Source: Ascarosepion bandense
Lineage: Eukaryota; Mollusca; Cephalopoda; Sepiida; Sepiidae
DNA length: 64,000 nucleotides
Direction: 5' to 3'
NCBI GenBank assembly: GCA_037127315.1
Contig: JBBBDQ010001614.1
Coordinates: forward strand, 1,424,501-1,488,500
This document shows, piece after piece, positions 43,088 through 53,771 of this stretch. The notes under the pieces were generated by a model. The model was not told the DNA's origin, searched no databases, and worked only from the letters and a program-made list of their open reading frames with translations. The translations under genes and the position numbers were made by a program. How positions within the stretch are numbered: position 1 is the first letter of the stretch; each line of letters begins with the position of its first letter.

Positions 43088-43499
43088 CAGTTTATCTCTT
43101 TGATGAAAACAAGGAGCAAATATCACCTAATCAGAAAGTGATAGAGCCACCGCATGGTAGTTGTTTAACTTTCAGATACCCGCAATACAAAAACGTCATT
43201 AAAACAGAACAATCGAATCGAATAAGCCATATATGTACACCCGTGAACTAAACACTCTCAAAATGAATTACATTATGGCTGATAAATACACTGTTGTACG
43301 CAATGGTAACAGGAAGATTTAGAGTGTTCGCAAATCCGTTTGTTTTCTAAAATTCCAAAGAACTTGTTACTGTATTATTACTTAATCGGTTTAAGTTAAC
43401 ATTTCAAGAAATCTGTCGCAAAAAAATTTTATTTTTCAATTTCAGTTTTAATAACAGGCAGACTAGAATGAGATCCCAAATTCAGCCTTTAGTGTTTTA
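42784..43499. other. (TA)n and an orphan open frame
   Basis: (TA)n at 43041-43083. An open frame from 43084 to 43251 encodes about 55 residues with normal-looking composition (DENKEQISPNQKVIEPP, FRYPQYKNVIK). No start codon outside the TA repeat, no splice acceptor and no known family. I do not call it a gene. Confidence 0.35.
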
Positions 43500-44040
43500 T
43501 AAACTCTTAATGCAATTTTGTATACTTTTCTGCAATTTTCCATAACTTTATGTAATGTTCTCTACTTTTTATGCTATTTCCTATAATTTTATGCATTTTT
43601 CTACATTTTTAATGCAATTTTCTATCATAATTTTATGCACTTTTCTATACCTTTTTTCTATTTCTATTATCTTATGCAAGTTTCTGTACTTTTCATGCAA
43701 TTTCTATCATTTTTTGCGACTTTCCATACTTTATGCAATTTCTATAATTTTATGCTAATTTGTATACTGTTTATGCAATTTCTATAATTTTATGCAATGT
43801 TCTATATATTTTATGCAATTTTCGAAACTTTTACGCAATTTTCTATAATTCTATGCAATTATTTACACTTTGTATGCATTTTCTTTAATTTTATGAAAGT
43901 ATCTATACTTTTATAAATTATTCTTTAATTTTATGCAATTTTTTTGTAAATTTTATGCAATTGTTTATTATTTTATGCAATTTTCGATACTTATGCATTT
44001 TTTATCTTTTTTATGCTCTTTTCTATCCGTTTTTAATCAA
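43500..44040. repeat. degenerate minisatellite
   Basis: More than 20 imperfect copies of a roughly 20-bp unit like TTTTATGCAATTTTCTATAA. Frames through it are artefacts. Confidence 0.8.
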
Positions 44041-44802
44041 AGTTTCTACAACTAAAACAGCTGAGAAATCATTTGTCATCCCTAACATTATAGAATTCTT
44101 GCTCGCAAATATTTTGCGGTATTGCAAATATTTTCAAAATGATAAAAACCTTCTTGTTAGATGTTCAGCATAAATAAATCCCAAGCTATAATAACTGAAA
44201 TACTAATTTGCATTATAGAATTTAAAGAACATGAGCTACTTCCTTTCGTTTACTAAACAATGAATCTTATCACTAGGTGTTCTTCATAGACTGACTGACG
44301 TTTCCGCTAACTTGAGGAATATTTATGAGCGTTCTTAAATTTAAGCATTTTGAAAAATGAATAACATTTCTGCTCTTGTATATAAATACCTGCTACAAAA
44401 TAAGTTCCCTACATTTGCATAAATAAAGTCGCTCAGAGGCCTTAACGCATCATCTAGCATAAGTTTTTTTTCATGCTTTTATTCATAAAGGAATAAGCTA
44501 AAATTGATATCCTATGACTCAGTTTTGTGATCAGTTTTATCGAACCTTCAGACAAATACGCATTCAGTCATTGGTCTGCAGTTTAGTCAGATTTGGAAAT
44601 AATTTCATCTCTGATTACTGTTTTTGAGACCAAAGATCGAACTGTCATTTGGATGCTGAAAACAGTTTTGTGCTCTTTATCTCACTCTCTTTTGTAAGAA
44701 ACTGCTCCATTTATCGAGAAATTATATCCATCGTCCTTTGATGAGCTTCAGTAACCACAAATGATCTCCAAGATCAACTTCACATATTTTTGTTTATATA
44801 TA

Positions 44803-44865
<63 letters not shown>

Positions 44866-44996
44866 GTCCAGTATGTAAACGGCGAGGATAATCCAACAAG
44901 ATCAAAATATAAAATATTAAGTGTTATATCTGTATAGAGAGCTCAATTATTGTTATCCAGAGCAACATAATATTAATAAAGGAAAACTCAACACGC
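44041..44996. repeat. no gene; (TG)n
   Basis: (TG)n at 44816-44862 preceded by TATATC repeats. A CTCAGAGGCCTTAACGC segment near 44433 resembles one near 10013. No coding sequence recognised. Confidence 0.5.
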
Positions 44997-45070
44997 CATT
45001 TAGATTGGTTAAAAATTATAATTCATTTTGATTGGTTATGTATTATAATTTATAACCAATCTAAATAACG
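44997..45070. repeat. hairpin repeat
   Basis: CATTTAGATTGGTTA at the left pairs with TAACCAATCTAAATAACG at the right, and an inner ATTATAAT pair lengthens the stem. MITE-like, no duplication seen. Confidence 0.55.
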
Positions 45071-45377
45071 TCATCTAGTTCTTTTTGTTGTTTTTGGGAC
45101 ACTATTTCAATTTACTTGGTGGGTGTGTATTTTTTCTTTTTCGGGTTTGAATTTCGTGTCTGTGTGTGTGTCTTACTGTGTGATTTATTTATACACGATA
45201 CATTGGCCATCAGAAAAACAAACGGATCTCGATATGTGATGTCAGAAGTTTATTCACCTGACCTGAAGAGAGTCAACTTTAGAATTTGAAAACCTTGTAG
45301 CGACACAAATACCATTATGGACACTTAATATATCATACAAAATGCAAGTAATAGTAATAATAATAGCAACAATGATA

Positions 45378-45628
45378 AACAGTAGCTACTCTGGCATGTA
45401 CGCATCGCTCATTCAGTGAAATGAATTAGAGCGCTCTAGCTATTGGGCGCGTATAATGATATGCGCTAAAAAGTCTGCCTACTTCCACCGAATGCCCATA
45501 GCCCGGGATAGAGTCGCCAACTGACGCCATTTCGGTCCGGTTTCAATCCTGGGTAAAAAATGCAATCGGATTCTAACCGTACTGATGAGCTGTGATACGG
45601 CGAAACAGATCTGTCTGCGGATGACAAT
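45378..45628 (+). mobile_element. SINE-H copy
   Basis: Collinear with 49420-49666. An upstream region is followed by a tRNA-like segment with GTTTCAATCCTGG (B box, about 45540-45552) and a weak A box (TAGCCCGGGATAGAG, about 45499). A short spacer, the hammerhead fold and a short (TA)n end follow. The left boundary is uncertain. Confidence 0.75.
45573..45627 (+). ncRNA. hammerhead ribozyme fold with compensatory stem I
   Basis: CCGUA (45577-45581), CUGAUGA (45582-45588), stem II GCUGU/ACGGC with loop GAU, GAAA (45602-45605), 2-bp stem III AC/GU with loop AGAUCU, GUC (45613-45615, the preferred cleavage triplet), UGCGG (45616-45620). Compared with 42571-42634 both stem I strands have changed, yet still pair, with one U-G. 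All core boxes are intact. Confidence 0.8.
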
Positions 45629-46249
45629 ATATATATATATAATTTTTAATCAATTCACCCCAAGCAAGAGGGTAATGCCACTAAGAGTGAAATTGAATGA
45701 GAATGGAAAGAATTTAGAAGGGACCGGAAATCTAATCTTAACCATGAAAGATGGGATAAACATCTACTCATGTTCAAAAGACCAGGGAGAAGTGTAAACC
45801 AGGTATATTTTTTTTACTAAATTTCTCTTAATACAATGCCTGACATTAGCACATTTCTGTAACAAAGATGTGACTGCTTTTACCATTCAGTGTTCGTTTT
45901 GCATACCACTGGGATGATGACGACGAAGATAATGACTTCAACCATTTCAGTGGTGGAAGAAATCGGTTCTTTGCCAAAAACAAACTGCAACCAAATTGTC
46001 GATGTTTTTTCTCCCATAAATATCGATACCATAAACTGCGATTCATTCGGCGAGAGAATGCGCTCAAAACCGAATACTATCATTTCACTGATAAATGACG
46101 GAGCGCAACACTTCTTTTAAAAATACAAATATTCAGTTTATCTTTATTCTGTTCTTCGGCGACTTGTTTGTAGTGTGGAGTGAGTGGCTTGGTCGGATCG
46201 GAGCACACAGGCATACGAGGCGGACCAGCCAGAAGGCCGGGCCCTTCTT
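45629..46249. other. LINE-J tail remnant, otherwise no gene
   Basis: About 45641-45700 resembles a diverged minus-strand LINE-J tail (TTCACCCCAAGCAAGAGGGTA). The frames around 45846-46120 on both strands overlap each other and have no recognised motif. Confidence 0.4.
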
Positions 46250-46715
46250 TTTTCTTTTTTTTTTTATCATTTCACCCCGAGCAAGGCAGAAATGTCACTG
46301 ATGAGCTGGGGGCTACATAACTGTAAAAAGATTAATTAGAAATGAGTGAGGAGTACAAACTAGTTAGAAAGGAGCAATAGAGAGCTGAGAATGCAGGTGC
46401 GTTGACAGATGCATAGGTGGGGAGAAAGGGATGGATATGGGGGAGAGAGCTAGAGTCCAGTGGTTAATAGATGAGTATTGACATTGCATTTAAATTTCTG
46501 GAAGTTGTACCCGTCAGGAAAGCAAGAACACGGGAGAGAGTTCCACAGGCGGGAAGTGCGAGAGAAGAAGCTGCAGGAGTAGAATTGTCGTCTGCATTTA
46601 ACTAACCTGACTGTGAATGGGTGAGACCCAGTTGCTAGTCTGGTTGCACGAGTAAACACCAGTGACTTAAGTTCGTCCGAGCAGAAGCCATGAAAGTATT
46701 TATAGAACAGACAAA
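46250..46715 (-). mobile_element. LINE-J 3' end
   Basis: Poly(T) and CACCCCGAGCAAGGCA at the left. The minus frame 46450-46659 gives FTRATRLATGSHPFTVRLVK and FFSRTSRLWNSLPCSCF. Upstream codons correspond to LFYKYFHGFCSDEL. This UTR's CTGATGAGCTGGGG is not followed by GAAA and is not a ribozyme. Confidence 0.85.
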
Positions 46716-48016
46716 GCTCAGTCTCATTGTCGAACTGCTCAAACTGCCTCTAAACTGACTCTCTGTGACAGCTGACGTCACTTAAACAGTTAATTCGTTG
46801 ACATCTAGTATTTCCTGTGCATTCTGTTTCAAGCGTTGATCTTTTTGCCCCTGGCTAGTCCAAACAAAATCTGCTTGACACCTGTGTCGCCTAGTGCAAA
46901 ATATATTACTTGGAAAAATTCTATCGTTTTCACTGGCTATCATGAATGACACCCGGCATTATTAAAATCGACCAAGGATTTTTTAAAATATTAAAGTTCA
47001 CGCAACCCAAACTTCAAAAAGCGCTCAGGGTAGAGAACTGCAGCAGATATGTTAATGATGAATGAAATATGTTACATGAATAGTAATAAAGAAGGAGGCA
47101 TGTTATATAAATGGACGTGAAAATTATGAAGATAAACTGGAGGGATCACGATTAAAGGCTGACCTGAAATAGTTCTAATACTGCATAATTTCCTCAAACT
47201 TTTAACTCCTTTTGCATAATATATCTTGATATATATATATACATGTATATATATATATATTTTAATTCAGATACTTCAATGCAAGGGAAAAAAGCAGGAA
47301 GGTAAATTCCAAAAACCCGATCCTAATTAATATTAAAAATTTTATTTTAATATTAAAAAATGATACAGGAAGAGAGCTCCATGTAATAAAATATTACAGA
47401 GCAAATATATATTAAAAAAGGATTAATTCAAAGATGTTGAATGGCCATTTCGATATGAAGATCCTCACGGGGGATAACACATCACCTCAGCAACAGAAAA
47501 ATCCTTTCAGAAAGTGGAGAAAAATTAGTCTACTTTTCCTTTTTAAATAGATTGCAAAGAAATTAAAAAAGAAAATAAAAAGAAAAAGAAAAAGAAAAAA
47601 GAAAAATAAAGGAAAAGAAAAAGATAAAATAAAATAAAATACATAAGAAAAGAAAAAAATGACATCGTCTGGGTTCGCAAAAAAAAGAAAGAGAATTGTA
47701 ACTAAAAATTAACAGACAGCCGTGTTAAATCGACGTAAGTTTAAGCAACACGGAAAAAAGGTGGTAAGAGAGATAAAAGAAGGAAGGGAGGGAAAAAGAA
47801 AAGAAAAGAAAGAAAAATTTTTTTTTAAATATTACAGACGCTGGACAAATTCAAAAACCTAATTTCCCAAAAACGTTGAAGTATTAAAAAGAGGCCTTTA
47901 CTTAAAAAGGCATAATTATTTATAAAAGGGAATAAAAAGATATAGGATTTAAAATAAAATTATTTTTTAAAAAAATTAGGTCATTTGAATTAAACTAAAT
48001 AAAGACAACACTAGGT

Positions 48017-48057
<41 letters not shown>

Positions 48058-48082
48058 TATCAGAAATAATTTTACAAACTCT
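46716..48082. other. no gene; A-rich DNA
   Basis: Extended A-rich stretch (about 47520-47970, GAAAA mixtures) and (TA)n at 48022-48053. No coding sequence or known repeat. Confidence 0.5.
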
Positions 48083-48400
48083 GGGACAGGTTCCTTACAC
48101 TAAACAAGGACAAAAGTCTATATAAACATATGTCTGCAAATTCTTTGTTTTCTAGTCATTAAGTCAAAAGAAAGTTTATGGTAAACGGCGCTGTGTTGCC
48201 TGTTAGACTAGGTAACATTTGTCGTTCATGTACATTTGTTTCTAGTCTGGGTTGCTTACACTAAACAATGACAAAAGACCATGTAAGCATATGTCTACAA
48301 ATTATTCGTTTTTTAGTCATTAAGTCTAAAGAAAGTTTACGGTAGTCGGCACTGTGTTGCCATATAGACCAGGTTACAATTCTCATTTGTGGCTAGTCTG
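48083..48400. repeat. 161-bp tandem duplication
   Basis: CTTACACTAAACAA starts at 48094 and again at 48255. Shared landmarks include CATATGTCTRCAAATT, AGTCATTAAGTC and GCRCTGTGTTGCC. Two units, roughly 85 percent alike by eye. Confidence 0.8.
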
Positions 48401-48870
48401 CCTTCAACGATTAAAGCGTGCAGTAGAGAGGTAACTGAGAGGTGATCAGTTTCACAAAAAAAATAAATTCAGATCTTGATCAAGCAGATATGATTTGTAA
48501 ATACGTTCGCGTGAATGCCAATGGACGCTAGCCTGTACGGCTGCATCAGATGGAGTTCCGAAACGGAAAGAGGCTGAGTCACCCAACCTTTGCCGTTGTT
48601 TATGGTCGCGTTGCTGAGGCAGCACCTGTAGTACCACAAAGTATGCACATGGATTGCACATTTAACATTTAAACGCAATAACTGAAAAAATAAAGAATTT
48701 GTGGACAACGTTTATATGGACATTTGTCCTCGTTTAGAGGGAGGAACTCGACCCCAAAGTTTGTAGGTTTTTGATATATATAGAATAAATACACTCACAC
48801 GAACACACACATACAGACATCCATATATATATATATCCCTCCATCCATATATATATATTATGATATTCAT

Positions 48871-48920
<50 letters not shown>
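48401..48920. other. no gene; TA tracts
   Basis: Minus frames at 48452-48708 overlap in two phases without motif. (TA)n tracts occupy parts of 48821-48920. Confidence 0.5.
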
Positions 48921-48924
<4 letters not shown>

Positions 48925-48943
48925 TAGAGACTCCGACTGACAC

Positions 48944-48987
<44 letters not shown>
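48921..48987 (+). repeat. SINE-H tRNA-like sliver between (TA)n tracts
   Basis: GAGACTCCGACTGACACCAA (48926-48945) matches the tRNA-like part of SINE-H, on the plus strand. It is bounded on both sides by (TA)n, the right tract running to 48987. Confidence 0.65.
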
Positions 48988-48991
<4 letters not shown>

Positions 48992-49048
48992 TCATCCACA
49001 TACAAGCCCGTTTCGCTGTATCACAGCTCATCAGTGTGGCTAGACATA
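48986..49048 (-). ncRNA. hammerhead ribozyme, intact fold
   Basis: Minus strand: CCACA (49039-49035), CUGAUGA (49034-49028), stem II GCUGU/ACAGC (49027-49015), GAAA (49014-49011), 2-bp stem III with loop GGGCUU, GUA (49003-49001) and UGUGG (49000-48996). It differs from 42571-42634 only in the stem III loop. Predicted cleavage lies between 49001 and 49000. Confidence 0.85.
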
Positions 49049-49302
49049 TCCACTTGCCTTCTGGTCGGGATCAAAACTCGACCGATTTGGTGTCAGTCGG
49101 AGTCTCCTCCCTAAGCCATCGGCGCATAGGGTCAGAGAAGGGAAATTTTAACGTCTTGTATGTAAGCAGTGTATACAGACGCCAGTCACCGAGAGAACTC
49201 AATTCATTTCTGAAGAGTCACGCATTATAGCCGAAGTGGAAACTGTTTTTAAAATTTTCTTCTCCAGAGAGCTCAATCATAATGAGAGCATTATGATATC
49301 CA

Positions 49303-49304
<2 letters not shown>
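48988..49304 (-). mobile_element. SINE-H, full-length minus copy
   Basis: From its 5' side near 49304 this copy has a start like ATGGATATCATAAT, then an upstream region and a tRNA-like segment (GATGGCTTAGGGAGGAG as A-box region, GAGTTTTGATCCC as B-box region, about 49066-49112). The intact hammerhead and GATGACTAA follow next to (TA)n. About 315 bp. Confidence 0.8.

Positions 49305-49343
<39 letters not shown>
49305..49343. repeat. (TA)n between two SINE-H copies
   Basis: Pure TA tract at the centre of a head-to-head pair. The flanking 5' ends are inverted repeats of each other. Confidence 0.9.
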
Positions 49344-49347
<4 letters not shown>

Positions 49348-49665
49348 GGATATCATAATTATGCTCTCACACCTCGATTGAGCACTATGGAAGGAATGAT
49401 AGACTTTGAAAAACAGTAGTTACTTACGCATCTACTCATCGTTCGTGCAGTAATGAATTTGAACACTCTCAGCTACTGGCGTGTGTGTACACTATATATA
49501 ACGCGCTAAAGTCAGCCTTCCTCTCCCAAGTGCCCATAGCTCAGAGGTAGAATCGCCAACTGACGCCAATTCGATCGGGTTTCAATCCTGGCCAGAAGCA
49601 ATCGAATGTCTAACAGTACTGGTGAGCTGTGATACAGCGAAACAGATCTGTCTGCGGATGACTAA

Positions 49666-49666
<1 letters not shown>
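49344..49666 (+). mobile_element. SINE-H, full-length plus copy, ribozyme decayed
   Basis: 5' start ATGGATATCATAATTATGC mirrors the neighbour at 49304. The tRNA-like segment is the best preserved of the family: A-box region TAGCTCAGAGGTAGAA (49538-49553) and B-box region GGGTTTCAATCC (49577-49588). The ribozyme core reads CUGGUGA (49619-49625) where A6 should be, and stem I has a mismatch, so self-cleavage is probably lost. Ends GATGACTAA, CCA, (TA)n. Confidence 0.8.
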
Positions 49667-49702
<36 letters not shown>

Positions 49703-50409
49703 TGTATAAGGATGAATGCTTATAAACATCCGCAGAATACATTGAATATAAAATTGATTCCAGTATACTTAAGGCGAACTGACTTCCAATAAGCCAAACT
49801 GGGGCAAACCGGTTTCGTCTGCCATATTGTTAAAGATTTCTCTTTTTCTTGATATATGCAAGCATCAGAAATTGGATCTTAATCATCCTTAATTCTTCAG
49901 TATTATCTTACAATGACTGTATCCATTAAGATATGTCAATACCAGTAATTTAGAAGCTTGGCCCGAATTGGTGTTTGCGTAAACTTTGATATCATGTACG
50001 CCTCGCCAGCTGCCTTTAATGCTATGGAATTGTTCTGTTCTCATTTATTGTACATCTGCCGGTGATGGCATCCCATGATGGATCTGATGACGGTCACCGT
50101 ATCCAAAAAAAATAAAAAATAAAAAAAATAAAAAATAAAAAAAATAAAAGGGAAAAAAATCACAAATCGCACAAAGAGACTTGTATATTAAGTTAATTCG
50201 CTCGTATTGGACAAATTCAAAAACGTATCACCAGAGAAAATGCCTCGGTTGTGAAAACATAGACGGTCATAAATAAACAAAAGAAAATATCGCTAAGCTG
50301 TTATGGAATATTAAATTCTCTTTTACGACAGTGAAATCTGCACCATTTCCTCACAGATGAAGAGGGTATAAGAGATCATGGAAATGTTCTACGGAAAAAT
50401 GCTGGGAAG
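49667..50409. other. no gene; A-rich tail
   Basis: (TA)n to about 49699, then unassigned sequence ending in an (A7T)-like tract at 50104-50160 preceded by CTGATGACGGTCACCG. This could be the 3' end of an unknown SINE. Confidence 0.4.
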
Positions 50410-50568
50410 AACCGCATCCTAAACAGGAAACGAGGGATGAGCCACTTCACCTGTTCAATAGACGTGGGTGGAGTGTTAACCGGGTGATAGACTAAACTAT
50501 CACACTCCACCCACGTCTATTGAATAGGTGAAGAGGCTCATCCCTTGTTCCCTGTTTAGGATGCGGTT
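50410..50568. repeat. inverted repeat, arms about 67 bp
   Basis: AACCGCATCCTAAACAGG at the left is the complement of CCTGTTTAGGATGCGGTT at the right. The loop (about 50478-50501) holds GATAGACTAAACTATC, itself a palindrome. The right arm is repeated directly at about 50645-50715. Confidence 0.85.
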
Positions 50569-50815
50569 TCCGGTTTTCTCTTTTCCAATCTTTTCCCTCT
50601 TTTCTTTTCTTTTTCAATTGGAGTAGATAGACTAAACTATCGTCCGGTTCACACTCCACCCACGTCTATTGAACAGGTGAAGAGGCTCATCCCTTGTTTC
50701 CTGTTTAGGATGTGGTTTTCCGGTTTTTCTCTTTTCTAATCTTCTCACTCTTATGTAGCCCCCTGCACATCAGTGGCGTTACCGCCTTGCTTGAGGTGAT
50801 ATGATTAAAAAAAAT
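50569..50815 (+). mobile_element. LINE-J 3' UTR end
   Basis: Contains the CACTCCACCCACGTCTATTG segment also found at 26190 and ends GCTTGAGGTGATATGATT plus A's. Confidence 0.7.
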
Positions 50816-50924
50816 ATATATCATGGATGGAACATGTAAGCAACGAAGACATTTTTAAGGAAAATCCGAACATAAAGGACAGTTTTTAATTAAAATCAGA
50901 AAGAAACAGTTCAAATCTTTGGAA

Positions 50925-51342
50925 CTTCTTCTTTTACGAACCTTGTCCCTTCAGGACATAGGCGATCATGGCCTTCCACGTCTCCCTATCCCTGGTGGCT
51001 CTTAGCACGCTTTCTCCTGTAACGTCTCTTAGCCCCCGTTCTGTCATCCACCTGCTCAGGCCTTTTAAATATGTTATCCGCTGCTTTCCTCTGTCTCTTT
51101 TTCTTTTTCCTCTATCTAGCCTGTTAGTATCAGGTTCTCCAAATCTTCCTTCCTCGTTGCATGTCCCCGGAACATTAGTTGTCTCTTCATGATGCTCAAT
51201 ATTAATTTCCTTTTCGTTTCCATCATTTTCAAAACCTCGTCATTGCTTTCATGCTCGGTTCACGATATCCGCAGCATCCTTCTGTAGAACCACATTTAAG
51301 CTGCTTCAAGTTTTCCTTTCATCTTTATTGATATTGTCCACA
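50925..51342 (-). mobile_element. LINE-R 3' end
   Basis: Short (TTC)-like tail, then the minus-strand C-terminus up to the KM-EAAEMWFYRRM equivalent near 51300. Broken frames. Joined to unrelated sequence at 51343. Confidence 0.75.
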
Positions 51343-51435
51343 TTTGTGGGAAAGGTATAGATGATTTGAGAAACCCACAGAACATATTGAAGGCAACAGG
51401 GACCTAGGGAAGCAACATGTAATTTATCTTATGTT

Positions 51436-51840
51436 TAATCATTTCACCCCAAGCAAGGCAGTTTTATACTGCCACTGTTGCGCAAGAGCTTATATAGGGG
51501 GAACGTGATGAGAAAGAATGAAAAGTGTCAGGATGAGGGTAATAAAAGTATGGGAATACTGGTTTGATTTGAGGGGGGAGTGGATGGAGAAAAGAGCTTG
51601 AGAGAAAAGATGCGAGTTCGTAAAATAGGCGATTACTATTGACCTTATATTTAAATTCTTAGAGATTGTAGCTGTCGAGGAAGCAAGTATACTGAAGAGA
51701 ATTCCATAGGCGAGAAATGAGAGAAAAGAAGCTGTTAGAGTAGAAATTTGGGTTTACATTTTATCGGTTTCACTGTAAAAGGGTGGGACCTAGTTGCTAG
51801 TCTAGTAGAGCGAGTACATTAATACATAGAGAGCACCTAG
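51436..51840 (-). mobile_element. LINE-J 3' end
   Basis: CACCCCAAGCAAGGCA near 51445, UTR, then the minus-strand C-terminus (SFFS..SPMEFSS-like decayed WNSLP region, RSTRLATRSHPFT equivalent near 51790-51810). 51841-52097 holds nothing recognised. Confidence 0.75.
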
Positions 51841-52097
51841 TGAGGATAAAAGTTAAATTTATTTAATCAGATACTTTTCTAAATATGTAAAAAAAATCAA
51901 TCATTTGAATAAAGCATGTTCTTTTTTTAAATAAAGGTTTAAGTGCTACACTAAATAGACGGTTACAGAATATAAGAGGCGGTAGAAAGCAATGAAAATT
52001 ATGAGAATCAAAGAATAGATACGGAATTATCCATTATTTGAAGAGGTTATGATTCTAATGTTCATGGAAGCAACCATACAGAAATTTGCTCCACAGA

Positions 52098-53037
52098 GTC
52101 AGTTAAGTGCCACACGTGATACTCACTCTGGGCGATCATGTCTCGAAAAAGACATGACTGACTGAGTAGAAGATTATCTCGCATTAGGTTGCCATTACTT
52201 TCTATGGTAGACTGGTTTCCGGCCAAGGCTATAGAACCCAATCTGTTCTGCTATTTAACCCATAACTGGAGGTAGAAAGATAGATTATATTACATTATTA
52301 TATTAAGTATAATTAGTGGGGGATCAGTTTATTAGTTCATAACAACAGAAAACCGAACCCCCAATTTATGCCCAGTAGAAGTTTTAATTATGTTTCCAAT
52401 TTATGTTTATTTAGTCAGTCAGCTAAGTGCTACACATGATATATGCGTTGGGTGATCATGTCTCGAAAAAGACATGACTGACTGGGCAGAAGATTATCCT
52501 GCGGTAGGTTGCCATTACTTTCTATGGTAGACTGGTTGCCGGCCAAGGCTATAGAACCCAATCTGTTCTGCTATTTAACCCATAACTGGAGGTAGAAAGA
52601 TAGATTATATTAAATTATTATATTAAGTATAATTAGGGGGGATCAGTTTATCACTTCGTAACAATAAAAGAACGATCCCCCACTTTATTCTCAGTAGAAG
52701 TTTTAATTATGTTTTCAACTATTATATTCAGTCAGTCAAGTGCCGTACATGATACACGGCTTTGGGTAATCATGTCTCGAAAGAGACATGACTGACTGAG
52801 CAGAACATTATTCCGCACTAGGGTGCCATTGCTTTCTGCGGTAAACTGCTTGCCAGCCAAGGCTATAGAACCCAATTTGTTCTGTTATTTAACCCATAAC
52901 TGGAGGGAAAAGACAGACTAATACTTTTCTTAAGGGTATTTGGGTCTAAGTGAATGCAAGGAATTCAACTGGAATTCGAACTCGGCTCTCCGATTTGTCG
53001 TTCCGAGTCGATATCCACTGTACCACAACGCACATCC
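52098..53037 (-). mobile_element. SINE-S polymer, three bodies, one head
   Basis: On the minus strand: tRNA-like head and first body (53037-52731), linker (52730-52592), second body (52590-52413), linker (52412-52275), third body (52270-52098). Each body ends with the CATGTC/GACATG hairpin and CTGACT terminus. Each linker has a GGGATCAGTTTAT foldback. CTCCACAGA (52089-52097) and CTCCACAAA (53038-53046) are a probable target duplication, so the polymer moved as a unit. Confidence 0.8.
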
Positions 53038-53771
53038 CTCCACAAAGTAGCAATGTTTGATAAAAATCTAAGTAGATTTTTTTTTATCTTAAAACGTGAA
53101 TCTGAAGAAAATTTAAATGATGCATCTCCGTGGAATTAACATGAATATTCTTAGCTTTAAAGCTCTGATATGGTGAAACTAAAGAATGAAGCGCTCATCT
53201 GAACCATTTTTTTCCGTTAGAATAACGACCGAGTAGCGATAACCTTGCAATGTTGCATCTGTGAAAAAGATGCTTTACTGGATAAGTAAGTCGTTAATTT
53301 CGAACTCTATGAAGGATGGATACCAAAATTTAGTCCAGACATGAAGCAATATTTTATTTTTTGTCTAATCTGATGTCAGTGATAATTTGTAGGAGGGGCC
53401 TCGGATATGCTTTGTAAATTGGCCTTGTGCCAAACACGTCTGAAGTCCCCATAATTTAAATATCATAAGGTTGATGTTGAAATGTGAAAGGATAAAATAT
53501 TTTGTGTGTACATTAAAGCAAAGATTTTTTAACAGAATGACAAAATTGTCAGAAGAAAAATATAAGTGAAATTTTCTAAACTGAACATTATAACCCATTT
53601 GGGAGAAGAAAAATGTTCATTGAAAAAATGCACGTAGTTTTATAGTTCAAATTGTTTGAAGAGAAATGTAAGTATTTAAAATATCCGCAGAAGTTTAGAG
53701 TTCATGGTTTGATAGTAGTAAGTAGCTAAGTGTCCCTAGCGTATATTGATAGTAGCAGAATGTAAAGTCTT
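53038..53771 (-). repeat. Rep-1 fragment, otherwise no gene
   Basis: About 53408-53640 resembles the 3' part of Rep-1 in reverse (TTGGCCTTGTGCCAAACAC). The rest has no recognised content. Confidence 0.45.

Noticed and set aside
43500..44040. Possible hydrophobic protein frames (43555-43758, 43955-44173)
   Set aside because: They are read through a degenerate 20-bp minisatellite; phase and composition follow the repeat.
46300..46320. CTGATGAGCTGGGG in a LINE-J UTR as a hammerhead core
   Set aside because: No GAAA box or stem I; it is ordinary LINE-J UTR sequence read on the opposite strand.
50080..50105. CTGATGACGGTCACCG before an A-rich tail as a ribozyme
   Set aside because: The hairpin is followed by UAUCC where GAAA is required.
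2098..53046. CRISPR-like direct repeats
   Set aside because: The dispersed repeats are SINE and LINE copies; no regular short repeat-spacer array exists, and the DNA is eukaryotic.
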